From Prorocentrum cordatum (Eukaryota > Sar > Dinophyceae > Prorocentrales > Prorocentraceae), in NCBI GenBank assembly GCA_963575745.1, contig CAUYUJ010015755.1:20001-84000 (forward strand): a stretch of DNA of 64,000 bases, given 5' to 3'. Position 1 is the first letter of the stretch, and each line of letters opens with the position of its first letter. This document shows, one piece after another, positions 40,700 to 51,267 of this stretch. The translations under genes and the position numbers were made by a program. Under the pieces are notes generated by a model. It did no database searches. It saw nothing but the letters and a program-made list of their open reading frames with translations, and was not told the DNA's origin.

Positions 40700-41058
40700 G
40701 GGTGGTTCCAACGAGGGTTGGGGGGAGGGGGTTTTTTGGTGATCTCCAAACCAGGTGGTGAGACACCCGGTGGTGACCCCGATTCCCCCAAAAAATAATT
40801 CTGGGTCACCACCGGGTTTGGGGACACGCGGTCGCCACGAGGTTTTGCGTTTCCTGGGCCAGCCAGCGCTCGAAAACCATTACCCAAATCGCCCAAAACT
40901 CACCACCGGGTGTTCTCACCACCACGTTTGGGGACCAAGTTTTCCACGAGGGTTCCCCCAGGGGCTTCGCACCCCCTATTCTGACAAGGTTCCGAGGCCC
41001 CTGGGCCAGGGGGGCTCTCTGGAAAACCCCTTCCGCAAAGCCCCCCGTTGGAACCCTC
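40700..41058. mobile_element. Family P element, copy 2, with an internal insert
   Basis: Left GGTTCCAACGAGGGTTGGG pairs with right CCCCCCGTTGGAACCC, and CTCTGGAAAACCCC is at the right as in copy 1. About 200 bp are extra, containing its own inverted pair (CACCCGGTGGTGACCC / GGGTCACCACCGGG) around an AAAAAATAATT loop, so one foldback may have inserted in another. Confidence 0.6.
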
Positions 41059-41109
41059 TGGGTAGAGTGAGGTTCAGGGGAGGGCAAGCCGAAGATGAAG
41101 AAAGGCCAT

Positions 41110-41278
41110 AAACAGAAATTGCTGGCGCTCCGCGCGAATGTCTTGGATTCCTGCTGCCCCCCCCCCCCCCCCCGCGGCGCCTCTGACGCCGCACTTGGCG
41201 CGCCTCCGCGCGCCAGGGAGGGTTGCCCAGCGCCGATCCAGGAAATCCGCGCGGAGCGCCAAAAGTTGATGTGTTTGG
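41110..41278. mobile_element. MITE-like element with GGCGCTCCGCGCG ends
   Basis: Left CTGGCGCTCCGCGCGAAT pairs with right ATCCGCGCGGAGCGCCA. The interior has a C17 run and a GGCGCGCCTCCGCGCGCC palindrome. Confidence 0.6.
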
Positions 41279-41417
41279 CGTTTTTTCCCTGCCTAGGCTC
41301 TGCCTAGAAGGGTTCTTACTCTCTTAGCTTAAAGGGGCGGGCAGTGTAAAGCGCCCCTGGCGGTTACCCCAGTCCCCGCCCCGCGGTTCCCCCAGTCGCG
41401 CCCCCTGGGTTCACCCA

Positions 41418-41836
41418 GCTTAGCTTAGCTAAGCTTAGCTAAGCTTAGCTAAGCTTAGCTAAGCTTAGCTAAGCTTAGCTTAGCTTAGCTTAGCTTAGCT
41501 TAGCTTAGCTTATCTCATCTTAGCTTAACTTAGCTTAGCTTTGCTTAGCCTAACCTAGCTTAGCTTAGCTTAGCATAGCTTAGCTTAGCTTAGCTTAGCT
41601 TAGCTTAGCTTAGCTTATCTCATCTTAACGTAGCTTAGCTTAGCCTGACTTAGCTTAGCCTGGCTTAGCTTAGCTTATCTCATCTTAACGTAGCTTAGCT
41701 TAGCCTGACTTAGCTTAGCCTGGCTTAGCTTAGCTTAGCGTAGCTTAGCTTAGCCTAGTCTAACCTTGCTTAGCTTAGCTTAGCTTCGCTTAACTTAGCT
41801 TAGCTTAGCTTACCTTAGTTTAGCTTAGTTTAGCTT
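41418..41836. repeat. AGCTT pentamer satellite
   Basis: About 80 copies of TTAGC/AGCTT with drift. It begins with alternating AGCTAAGCTT (self-complementary) and continues as AGCTTAGCTT. Some segments repeat at longer range: CTTATCTCATCTTAACGTAGC occurs twice, 60 bp apart. Confidence 0.95.
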
Positions 41837-42190
41837 AGCGCATCATAGCGCAGCGCAGCATGAGCACATCATAGCATAGCATAGCATAGCATAGCCAATC
41901 ATCGCATAGCATATCCTAGCTCAGCAACACATAGCATGTCATAACGCAGCGTAACATATCATATCATAGCATATCATTGCTTAGCATAGCACAGCGCAGC
42001 ATATCATAACACATCACATCATAGCATAGCATATCAAATCATAGCATAGCATAGCGCAGCATATCATAGCATATCATAGCATAGCATAACATGGCGCAGT
42101 ATAGCATATCATAGCACAGTATCGCCTAGCATATCATAACATAGCGCAGCACAGCATAGCGTAGCATAGCATAGCGCAGCACGGCATCCA
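41837..42190. repeat. AGCAT pentamer satellite
   Basis: Continues without a gap from the AGCTT block as ATAGC/ATATC/GCAGC pentamers. The five-base phase is kept while the consensus changes from TTAGC to ATAGC. Confidence 0.9.
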
Positions 42191-43077
42191 CTATTGCTGC
42201 TTTCCTAGAGGCTCCAATTCCTAGGTAGGGTCGCACTGGGATAATCTTGTTTCTAATTGGTACTGATACCACTAACATTGCTTCGTTTTCCCCTGTTGGG
42301 GCCTCCTGGGAGGCCTTCGTCGCCACCGCTGCATTCGCCTCGAAATTCCGGTCAGGACGCCTCCCAAGAGAGGTCCGGGGAACACAGGCATTAGTTATTT
42401 ATGGTTCCTCCAGCGGTACTTCTACGTTCTTGTATTTCGTATAGTTTGTTATGCGGGGCAGTTGTCATCGACGTCACCGCCAGATTGTCCTCGGGGGCAG
42501 TGTTTTACAGGGCCAGTGCCACGAAGCAACCGCCACCGCCAAATTGTTCTGTGTGCCGACGCATATTAGTTTGCTCTGTGGAGCAGTATATGTTCTACGA
42601 CGCCACCGCCAAATTAAACAATGCGAAGGTTTCCCTGGCAAGCGATCGTGATGCCAGCCCCTTGTCAACTCTCGATGGCACACCAGGGGCACTTCGTAGT
42701 TCACCATCGGCGCCCTCATCTCACCAATTTCAGAACGTCGCATCCAAGGCATTTTGAGGCGGCACCGTCGCCAAGTGCTAGCGCGGCAAGCGCGAGCTCG
42801 ACAGAGAGCCGGAGTCAGTGACATGGGGATCACCGCCACCGAGAAGCCGTCGGGGGATTTGGGCGCACCCAGCGGGGCGAGGCGAGGGGGGCGAACGAGG
42901 CAAGCGGGCACCTCGTCCTGGGGAGGCGGCAGACGTGCCGGGGCTCGAGTGCGGCAGGGAGCTGGGCCCCGGAGGGGGCCCCCTCTGAGGCCCCAGAGGC
43001 GCGGCGCACGCGAGGCGCACCCTGCCGGGCAGCGCCCGAGGTCAGCCAGGGGATGGTGGAACAGACACGCAGACTTC
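42191..43077. other. No firm gene
   Basis: GACGCCACCGCCAAATT-like motif occurs three times between 42470 and 42615. Open frames overlap on both strands; no domain. Confidence 0.4.
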
Positions 43078-43245
43078 GGTCGGGCGTGCCCCCCTACAGG
43101 GGGATCTTCGACGACCAAAAAGAATACCCCCAAAGTGCCCCAAAAAGGTAAAAAAAGAAAATACCCCCAAAATAGTCCCCGGACTGTGTTTGGACTATTT
43201 TTTGTTTTTCGTCGAAAATCCCCCTGTAGGGAGACAGGCCCGACT
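43078..43245. mobile_element. Family B foldback MITE, copy 3
   Basis: 168 bp. Left GGTCGGGCGTGCCCCCC and CAGGGGGATCTTCGACGA pair with right TCGTCGAAAATCCCCCTG and GGCCCGACT. The centre keeps ATAGTCCCCGGACTGTG. Confidence 0.75.
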
Positions 43246-43535
43246 CAGACACAGACAGAAGCCTTGCGTCGAGGTGGACGCGTTAGCACGAAGAATGACG
43301 GGCACAACCCAACGCTGCAACCGGAGGGCCGGCGGCGCTCGAATCACAGAGGCGTGGCCAAGCGCCATACCTCAAGACGACGACGGTGAAGGAAGACGAA
43401 GCATGGAAAGGACAGCTCTGTTCAAGCATGTTGCGACGGGGGATGGTGGGACGTATGAGGAACCTGGCAGACCAGGCAGTAGCGGGCAGGGTACTTTATT
43501 GGGTTGGGCCCGGATTTGCGGGAGCCGTGCATGCG
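43246..43535. other. No gene seen
   Basis: Spacer between family B and family K copies. Confidence 0.4.
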
Positions 43536-43664
43536 TCGGCGAGTGAGACGGAGAAGGCCTTCTCAGAAGGCGGCGGGGCTTCTCAGAAGGCCAGGGGGCA
43601 TCCGAGCCTTCTGAGCAGGCCCGCCCCTTCTCACCCTCCCCCCGGGCTCGCCGCCGAGCGCGAG
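43536..43664. mobile_element. Family K element, short copy
   Basis: TCGGCGAGTGAGACGGAG with AAGGCCTTCTCAGAAGG at left; CCTTCTCACCCTCCCC and CTCGCCGCCGA at right. The centre is shorter than in the copy at 28587. Confidence 0.55.
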
Positions 43665-44153
43665 GGGCCTTCATCCGGTGCTCCTGCGCGGTGCCACTCG
43701 GGACAGCGAAAGCTGCGTGCGCCCGCTCGCGCAACATCACATCAGCGCTATGATGTTCCAACCTACTTTAGCCTTGATCACCAGACAGAATTTCGAGCCC
43801 CAAAAAAGTACCGAAACTGTACGGTTTTCACGTGTCGGGCCCTGGGAGACACTCGCCCGACACTTTTTCGACACTGGTTCGGCACTCTTTCGACACTTTC
43901 CCGCGTGCTCGAAATCATGTCTGGGATGTGGTCCTGAAGTACGATGGGAGCAACATCACATCAGCACCCGTGTTGGCCTAAGTGTCCTCTCGCGATCGGG
44001 GACCTCGGGCTCGCGACCCGACCCTCGCGGACGGACCCTGCGCGGTCGCAGGGTGGGGGTTGGCGGCAGGGGGAGGGCAGCGGGAGTGTTCGAGCAGGCG
44101 AAGGAGTGGCCGAGGGAAGGGCATGAGGGAGGGGGGGGGAGGTCGTGGACTTC
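43665..44153. other. No firm gene
   Basis: GCAACATCACATCAGC occurs at 43731 and 43949. The G-rich run before 44154 resembles the DNA left of family F copy 1. Confidence 0.4.
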
Positions 44154-44304
44154 GTGGGCCCCGGAAACGGCAGGGCCGTTTTTTCACCGTTTCCGAAAAA
44201 GTGCCCCTTGAAAATGGGAACGGCAAAAGAACGGCAACAGAAACGGCTCCAGGATTGGAACCGGATCGGGAGCCCGTAACATAACGGCGACGGAAACGGT
44301 AAAT

Positions 44305-45945
44305 TAGCTTGACAAAGGACCCAACCATATGCAGGTGTGAGTACCGCAATTGTGATTCACTTTTTCGGTGGTGATCCTTATGAGGCAACGAACCGTGCTA
44401 GGGGCGTGCCAAAATTAGTGACGTGGTACACAACGCGAACGAAAACGACAGATCTTAGTACGTAGGAAGACTGAGCGCGGGTGAATCTGAGCGCGAGTGC
44501 GTCTGATTGTGAATGAATCTGCGTGCGAGCGAGTCTACGTGCATGAATGCGAGTATGACAAAGCATGGTGTAATTGTGTATGAATGTCAATAGTTTGAGA
44601 ACGACTGCCTCTGAATACTCGTGACGCTGGGCGTGACCGCCGCAAGGAGCTTCCCTGGAAATCCCCGGCGGCATCGCCCGCGCGCCGCGACGCCAATGTC
44701 GGCGCGCCCCCCCGCGAGGATCGCGCCCGCCTCCTCCCCTTCTTTTACTCCCTCTTTGCCCGCGCACTCAAAAGTCCAAGGCTGCGGGCGCAGCACAGCG
44801 CGGAGTCCCCGCGACGCGCGCAGGTCGCCCCGGAGGGGCCCCAGCGACGCGCGCGGGTCGTCCGCGGCGCGGAGCAACGAATGCTAGTTGGCTGGCTGAT
44901 AGCGGGCAAGGCTCTTGCCACTGGGCAGAGCGACGACGGGCGAGCGAGGCGCTGGCCTATGGGGCCACGAAACGCTGTACTGGCTGGGGGAGACGCATGC
45001 GGACTGCGCCAAGGGGACCTTCGGTGGGGCTCCATATGGGGCCACGAACCGTTGTAGTGGGTGAGGGAGACGCATGCGGACTGCGCCACGGGGACCTTCG
45101 GTGGAGTTCCCATACGGGGCCACGAAACGTGTGAGGGGTGTGCCGAAATGAGTGGTGGGGACGCATGCGGACTGTGCCACTGGGACATTCGGCGGAGCTC
45201 CTCTGGGGCCACGAAACGTGCGAGGGGTGTGCCGAAATGAGCGGCGGGGACACATGCGGACTGCGCCACGGGGACCTTCGGCGGAGCTCCTATGGGGCCA
45301 CGAAGCGTGTGAGGGGTGTGCCGGAATGAGTGGCGGGGACACGTGCGGATTGTGCCAATGGGACCTTCGGCGGAGCTCCTATGGGGCCACGAAGCGTGTG
45401 AGCGGTGGGCCGACGTGGGTGGCGGGGGCGCATGCGGATTGTGCCACTGGGAACTTCGGCGGAGCTTTTGTGGGGCCACGAAACGTGTGAGGGGTGGGCC
45501 GACATGAGTGGCGGGGACGCATGCGGATTGTGCCACTGGGACCGTCGGCTGAGCTCCTATGGGGCCACGAAACGTGCGAGGGGTGTGCCGAAATGCGTGG
45601 CGGGGACGCAGGCGGATTGTGCCACTGGGACCTTCGGCGGAGCTCCTATGGGGCAACGAAACGTGTGAGGGGTGTGCCGAAATGAGTGGCGGGGACGCAT
45701 GCGGACTGTGCCACTGGGACTTTCGGCGGAGCTTTTGTGGGGCAGCGAAACGTTTGATGATGTTGATGATGCTGATGTTGACGATGATGACGACGATGGT
45801 GGCGATGATGACGATCATGATGATGGTGGTGATGATGATGTTGTTGATGATGATGAGGGGAGGGGAGAAGGAAGGAGGAGGAACGCGGGGCGACGTCTCT
45901 TCAAAACGAGGACCCAACACCACAATATGGTTGGGACAACGACAA
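44305..45945 (+). repeat. Composite unit U1: head, 89-bp array, GAT tract, tail
   Basis: Head AAAGGACCCAACCATATGC, then a ~300-bp segment shared only with U4 (44425-44710), then about nine units of 89 bp (GGGGCCACGAAACGTGTGAG at 45121, 45210, 45299, 45388...), a GAT/GAC tract (45757-45855), and tail TCTTCAAAACGAGGACCC to ATGGTTGGG. Although 89 is not a multiple of three, the minus strand stays open for 423 codons, so all three phases lack stops. Confidence 0.8.
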
Positions 45946-45975
45946 CGTCGGAACCGGCAAACAAACGGCAAAACG

Positions 45976-46885
45976 GAACCGGTAATTAGCCTGGCCAAGA
46001 ACCCAACCATATGCACTTGTCAGTACCGCAGCTGCGGATTTCATCTTCAGCGGAACTCCCCATAGGACTACGGAACGTGTGAGGGGTGTGTCGAGATGGG
46101 TGCCACTGGGGCATTCGGCGAAGTTCCCTATGTGGACATGAAACACGCGCGCGGCGTGCCGACATGGGTGGCGGAAACGCATGTGAGGGCCGCCACTGGG
46201 GATTCCAGTGGAGCTCCCTATGGGTCCCCGAAACATGATGCTGCTGCGGGGGGGGGGGGCCAGGATGGGTGGCGGAGACGCATGTAAGCGCCGCTACTGG
46301 GGCCTTTGGTGGAGCTCCCTATGGGGCCACGAAGCGCGTGAGGGGTGTACTGGGATGTGTGGCGGGGACGCATGTGAGCGCCGCCGCTGGGGCCTTCGGT
46401 GCAGGTCCCTATGGGGCCACGAAGCGTGTGAGGGGTGTGCCGCACTGGAGCCCTCGGTGGAGCTCCCTATGGAGCCACGAAGCGTGTGAGGAGTGTCCCG
46501 ACATGGGTGTGCGGGACGCATGCGGACGGCAGCACTGGAGCCCTGAGTGGAGCTCCCTATGGGGCCACGAAACGTTTGAGGGGTGTCCCGACATGGGTGT
46601 GCGGGACGCATGCGGACGGCAGCACTGGAGCCCTCGGTGGAGCTCCCTATGGGGCCACGAAACGTGTGAGCGGTGTCCCGAAATGGGTGTGCGGGACGCA
46701 TGCGGGCGGCAGCACTGGGGCCTTCGGTGGAGCTCCCTATGGGGCTACGAAGCGTGTGAGGGGTGCGCCGTGAGCAGAGGCAACAAGGGAGAGGAGGGCG
46801 GAGGGAGGAGGCAGCGGGAGGAGGAAGGAGACGCGGGGCACCGTCTCTTCAAAACGAGGACCCAACACCACAGGATGGTTGGGAA
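45976..46885 (+). repeat. Composite unit U2: head, ~90-bp array, tail
   Basis: Head AGAACCCAACCATATGCAC, about eight satellite units, a GGAGGAGG run instead of GAT repeats, and tail GGGCACCGTCTCTTCAAAAC to ATGGTTGGGA. Confidence 0.8.
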
Positions 46886-46949
46886 AAAAAGGCCCTGCCG
46901 TTTCCAGGGCCCACTAAGGTCGTGGATGGGGGAGAGGATCATGGAGAAT

Positions 46950-48530
46950 TTGCCTGGCGAAGAACCCAACCATATGCAGTTGTTAGTACCGCAGCTGCGG
47001 GTTTCATCTTCAGTGGAACTCCCCATAGGACTACGGAACGTGTGAGGGGTGTGCCGAGATGGGTGCCGCTGGGGCATCCGGCGAAGCTCCCTATGGGGAC
47101 ATGAAACACGCGCGGGGCGTGCCGACATGGGTGGCGGAAACGCATGTGAGGGCCGCCACTGGGGCCTCCAGTGGAGCTCCCTATGGGGCCACGCAACATG
47201 ATGCTGCTGCGGGGGGGGGTCCGGGATGGGTGGCGGAGACGCATGTAAGCGCCGCTACTGGTGCCTTCGGTGGAGCTCCCTATGGGGCCACGAAGCGCGT
47301 GAGGGGTGTACTGGGATGTGTGGCGGGGACGCATGTGAGCGCCGCCGCTGGGGCCTTCGGTGGGAACCCTTATGGGGCCACGAAACGTGTGAGGGGTGTG
47401 CCGAATTGGGTGCGGGTGGTGACGCATGCGGGCGGTGCCACTGGGGCCTTCGGTGGAGCTCCCTATGGGGCCACGAAACCTGTTGTTGTGAGGGGCGTGC
47501 CGGGATGGGTGGCGGGGACGCATGTGGGCGCGGCCGCTGAGGCCTTCGGTGGAGCTCCCTATGGGGCCACGGAACGTGTTAGGGGTGTGCCGAATTGGGT
47601 GGGTGTGGGTGACGCATGTGAGCGCCGCCACTGGGGCCTCCGGTGGATGATGGGGCCACGAAACCTGTCAGGGGTGTGCCGAAATGGATGCGCGGGACGC
47701 ATGCGCATGTGAGCGCCGCCACTGGGGCCTTCGGTGGAGCTCCCTATGGGGCCACGAAGCGTGTGAGGGCTGTGCCGAATTAGGTGTGCGGGACGCATGC
47801 GGGCGGCAGCACTGGGGCTTTCGGTGGGGCTTCCTATGGGGCCACGAAACGTGTGAGGGGTGTGCCGAATTTGGTGTGCGGGACGCATGCGGGCGGCAGC
47901 ACTGGGGCCTTCTGTGGGGCTCCCTATGGCCACGAAACGTGTGAGGGCTGTGCCGAATTAGGTGTGCGGGACGCATGCGGGCGGCAGCGCTGGGGCCTTC
48001 GGTGGGGCTCTTTATGGGGCCAGGAAACTTGTGAGGGGTGTCCCGAAATGGGTGTGCGGGGCGCATGCGGGCGGCAGCACTGGGGCCTTCGGTGGGGCTC
48101 CCTATGGGGCCACGAAACGTGTGAGGGGTGTGCCGAATTGGGTGTGCGGGACGCATGCGGGCGGCAGCACTGGGGCCTTCGGTGGAGCTCCCTATGGGGC
48201 CACGAAACGTGTGAGGGGTGTGCCGAATTGGGTGTGCGGGACGCATGCGGGCGGCAGCATTGGGGCCTTCGGTGGGGCTCCCTATAGGGCCACGAAACGT
48301 GTGAGGGGTGTGCCGAATTGGGTGTGCGGGAGGCATGCGGGCGGCAGCACTGGGGCCTTCGGTGGGGCTCCTTATGGGGCCACGAAACGTGTGAGGGGTG
48401 TGCCGAAATGGAGGATGATGACGATGATGATGGTGGGAGGAGGGAGGAGGGAGGAGGGGGAGGAGGAGCGGGAGCGTGAGCGGGCGCTGTCTCTTCAAAA
48501 CGAGGACCCAACACCACAGGATGGTTGGGA
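46950..48530 (+). repeat. Composite unit U3: head, 90-bp array, short GAT tract, tail
   Basis: Head GCGAAGAACCCAACCATATG; roughly 15 units of CTATGGGGCCACGAAACG, GTGTGAGGGGTGTGCCGAA and GACGCATGCGGGCGGCAGC; GATGATGACGATG at 48413; tail TCTTCAAAACGAGGACCC. 90 bp equals 30 codons and both strands are open for hundreds of codons (minus 47668-48657). Confidence 0.85.
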
Positions 48531-48745
48531 ATAAAAAACATAGCCAACAAAGACAAGTTGAAGACGTGGCCTCACTCTGGTCCCCGTCCTTGCACGAGGG
48601 ATATAACTCTGCGCGGTCTGGGTTGACGCATCTGCTGAAAAAAGCCTCATCTCCCAAATGGCTTGGGCCTCTTGGCTCAGGTCCCCACTCAAGGGGTCAG
48701 GGTTCTTATCAGTGCTTAGCCGGGGAGTCCAAGCGAGGGCGTGTA
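48531..48745. other. No firm gene
   Basis: Minus-strand frame includes SGDLSQEAQAIWEMRLFSAD, possibly coding, but without start, domain or splice evidence. Confidence 0.3.
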
Positions 48746-48749
48746 CGCC

Positions 48750-48790
48750 TCCTCCTCCTCCTCCTCCTCCTCCTCCTCCTCCTCCTCCTG
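48750..48790. repeat. (CTC)n tract
   Basis: About 40 bp of CTC triplets. Confidence 0.85.
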
Positions 48791-48987
48791 CGCTCGTGGG
48801 GCCACTGCCGTCTCTCCCTCTCCCGAATTTCCCCGGACAGCCTCCGATAGGACCTCTGCTCGGGCTCCACGGCCCCCGGAGGCCCGACGGTCTTCGGGGG
48901 CCCGCCAGAGCGGCTCCTATAGAGGCCGAAAACACCGAGCGGATGCGCCGCAGCTGAAAACATCAGACATGTCATTCCCCCCCCGCG

Positions 48988-49033
48988 TCCTCCTCCTCCT
49001 CCTCCTCCTCCTCCTCCGCCTCCTCCTCCTCCG
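48988..49033. repeat. (CTC)n tract abutting a MITE
   Basis: CTC triplets run up to the left end of family E copy 3. Confidence 0.8.
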
Positions 49034-49242
49034 CCTGTTTTTTTTGGACTCAGGCATGTTTACTTGCATGGCGTTTCGCCCCCCCCCCCCCCCCCTCGCC
49101 CCTCTTCAAGCGAATACTGGCGTGCGAGTGCCTTTCGGCTTGCGTGATTTCCGCGCCCCCCACCCCCCAGGCTTGTTTCAGGCTCAGCCCCCCCCCCCCC
49201 GTCCATGCAAGTAAACTTGCCAGAGTCTAAAACAACAGGCTC
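49032..49242 (-). mobile_element. Family E MITE, copy 3, inverted
   Basis: Same ends and inside as 17697-17905 but reversed: CGAACGCC-type segment at the left as GGCGTTTCGCCCC, and the GGGGGTGGGGGG segment at the right as CCCCCCACCCCCC. Confidence 0.85.
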
Positions 49243-49749
49243 CAGTCTCCCTCTAGATGTCTTCCGGCGGGTGCCGGCAGAGGAGGTGGCAGTGCGCAGT
49301 GGCGGGCAGGTGGACCTGGAGGTCTCCTCCGAGCCGAGACCGCTCCGAGCCAACGATGCCATCGAGGAGGGGCACCCTGATACCCTTGTATCTCCCTTGC
49401 CACTGCGATACCATTGTATCGTCTGCCGTTCTTGGTCACGATGGTCCAGAGATCCTTCTGGGCACCAGGATGGTATAGAGATGACGGCCGCTTGATTTGA
49501 TTTGAGGCGCCGCTGCGACAGCGTAGGCGCGCACCCAAATACCCCATACATCGCACTTCATGTTTGACGCATAGTCACTTGTAGCGACGAGGTGCTACAA
49601 CGAGGTGCAACCATGAAGCCTCTTTCAGAAACACAACGCGACGAATTCGTTTATCGTATCCCCACCTGCTGCCCCATCCAGAACCGATGCCCAGGCGAAT
49701 TGCCTTGATCAGGTTCGGGCTCAACCTGAGCAGACCCAGGAGTCAATAA
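49243..49749. other. No firm gene
   Basis: A plus frame (VPAEEVAVRSGGQVDLEVSS) looks protein-like but overlaps an equal minus frame. GATACC/GTATC pairs lie at 49378-49425. Confidence 0.3.
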
Positions 49750-50075
49750 GGGGGGCATTGTGGAGGCTTGTTTGGGCCACCTTGGGATCCTTTATCGGTG
49801 CCATTTTGGAGGCCGTTGGGACTCCCTTGGGGGGCTTCTTGGAGCTCTAAGTTGGTCCTCTTGAAGGTGTTTGGGTGGGCTTTCTGTGGGGAGTCTAGGA
49901 AGACATCGTTCCAGCACGGAAGGACACTAATTTACCAGAGGCGGCGCCCGAGTCACTGCTTTTGGGGGCCCTCGTGAGACGATCTTGGGCATTGCTGGAG
50001 CCGTCTGAAGATTCTTCTGAGCCCCTCTTGGGGATCGCTTTCTGGGGCGACCTTCGAGCCAGCTTGAGGTCACGG
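49750..50075. repeat. Short CTTGGGG-type array (family J)
   Basis: CCTTGGGATCC, CCCTTGGGGGGC and CTCTTGGGGATC units with an A-rich island at 49895-49945. Confidence 0.5.
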
Positions 50076-50369
50076 GGGCCCATCATGAGCGTACAGGCGA
50101 GAAGTTCAAATCTGGCCTGGTCCCGCTATCCCGCTTACAGTGGAGGCCCATGCCAAGAAACACCCTGTTTGCTTTCAGGGTGCCCTGGGTTTCTTGGGTT
50201 TCGATCGTTTTGCCATGGAAAGCGTGACGTTCCCACACCAGAGACCGATAGACGTCCTGGGGTCTCAGGGTTGGGTCTCCTGCGGAAGGTTTCTTGCGGC
50301 CGGGCCCCTGTTGCACTCGGCCCTCGGCCGTTTCCGCGACGGGCTTCCCAGAGGTTGTTCCTCGAGATG
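50076..50369. other. No gene seen
   Basis: Spacer left of family D copy 4. Confidence 0.4.
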
Positions 50370-50565
50370 CTCGGGGGCGGAAAAGAGGGGGGTGATGACT
50401 AGAGGGGGGTGGATATCATGGCGGGTGCCATGATATCTCCCCAGATTTCCTGGCGCCTCTTCTTGTTTCATGACGTCCCTGGCCCCCCCGCTGGGCCGCG
50501 CACATGCCGCCGGTCATGATTTGCACCCCCCCGTCTTGGACACCCCCCTCTTTGCCGCTCCCGAG
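50370..50565. mobile_element. Family D MITE, copy 4, best preserved
   Basis: 196 bp with ~25-bp inverted ends: left CTCGGGGGCGGAAAAGAGG, right CCTCTTTGCCGCTCCCGAG. ATG lies directly outside both ends (50367-50369, 50566-50568). The core GATATCATGGC...GCCATGATATC is a perfect inner palindrome. Confidence 0.85.
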
Positions 50566-51267
50566 ATGCCCCCCCCCCTCTCCCTCCCCTCCCCCCTGCC
50601 CTCTCGATCGGCGCAGCCCCGCTCCAGGCCTGCGGGGGGGCCTGAGCTCGCAAGCCTGTCGAGGCTCGTGCCGCCGCCAGCCTGGTCGACGTCCTCGTCG
50701 TGGTCGTCGTCGTCGTCGGCGTGTTCTTCGTCGTCTTCATCATATCCGTTCTCCTTGCTGCCCATGCGCCTCACACGTTTCCCTCCCGCCAGCACTCGGC
50801 CTGCTCATCGTCTTCGTCGCCATCGTTCTCTCGTCGTTGGGTTTGGCTCGGCCCCTGTGGCATAGCCAAAATGGTTTGAAAAAGGTTCTAACAGTTTCCT
50901 TTTCCGGGCTCGAACCTGCGCATTCGCGAAGCGCGCGCGTGGTTCAGTCAAATGATACCATGCGGCGCGCACGCATAGATTTGATAAGTGCGGCTCGTAC
51001 GAATACAAAATAAGATCACCATGCGGGCCAAATGCATGCGCCGCCGCGATATCATGTCTTCTTTAAGACAGGAAACGGTTGCATCTGGCTTCCGAAGGAT
51101 TCCAAAAGAGCTGTTCAAACGACTCTTGAAACCCCATGCTCTTTTAGCGAAATAGTGTCAGAATTCTGCGCGCACACTCGCTGACATCGCGAGACAGCAG
51201 TAGGTCGTTGGCTATTCTGTCAAATGAGAGCATACGGGCAGCACACGCACGCATAGGTCAAAAACAA
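50566..51267. other. No firm gene
   Basis: Includes a short GTCGTC run (50696-50730) and a decayed relative of the GCGCGCGCG hairpin (50916-50948). Confidence 0.4.

Larger units (their letters stand above)
44154..46914. mobile_element. Possible long family F element carrying satellite arrays
   Basis: The left end GTGGGCCCCGGAAACGGC at 44154 and right end GCCGTTTCCAGGGCCCAC at 46897-46914 are inverted, as in the 250-bp element at 119. Between them lie two composite units (44305-45945, 45976-46885), joined by family F interior sequence (CGGAACCGGCAAACAAACGG, 45948). So a short family F element may have captured or given rise to the arrays. The flanks share AGGTCGTGGA (44140; 46917), which may be a duplication. 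No transposase. Confidence 0.45.

Noticed and set aside
50905-50950. A tRNA gene on the minus strand (GGTTCGAGCCC)
   Set aside because: The T-loop-like bases lack a pairing stem, and no acceptor or anticodon arm can be formed; it matches the decayed hairpin seen at 13204.
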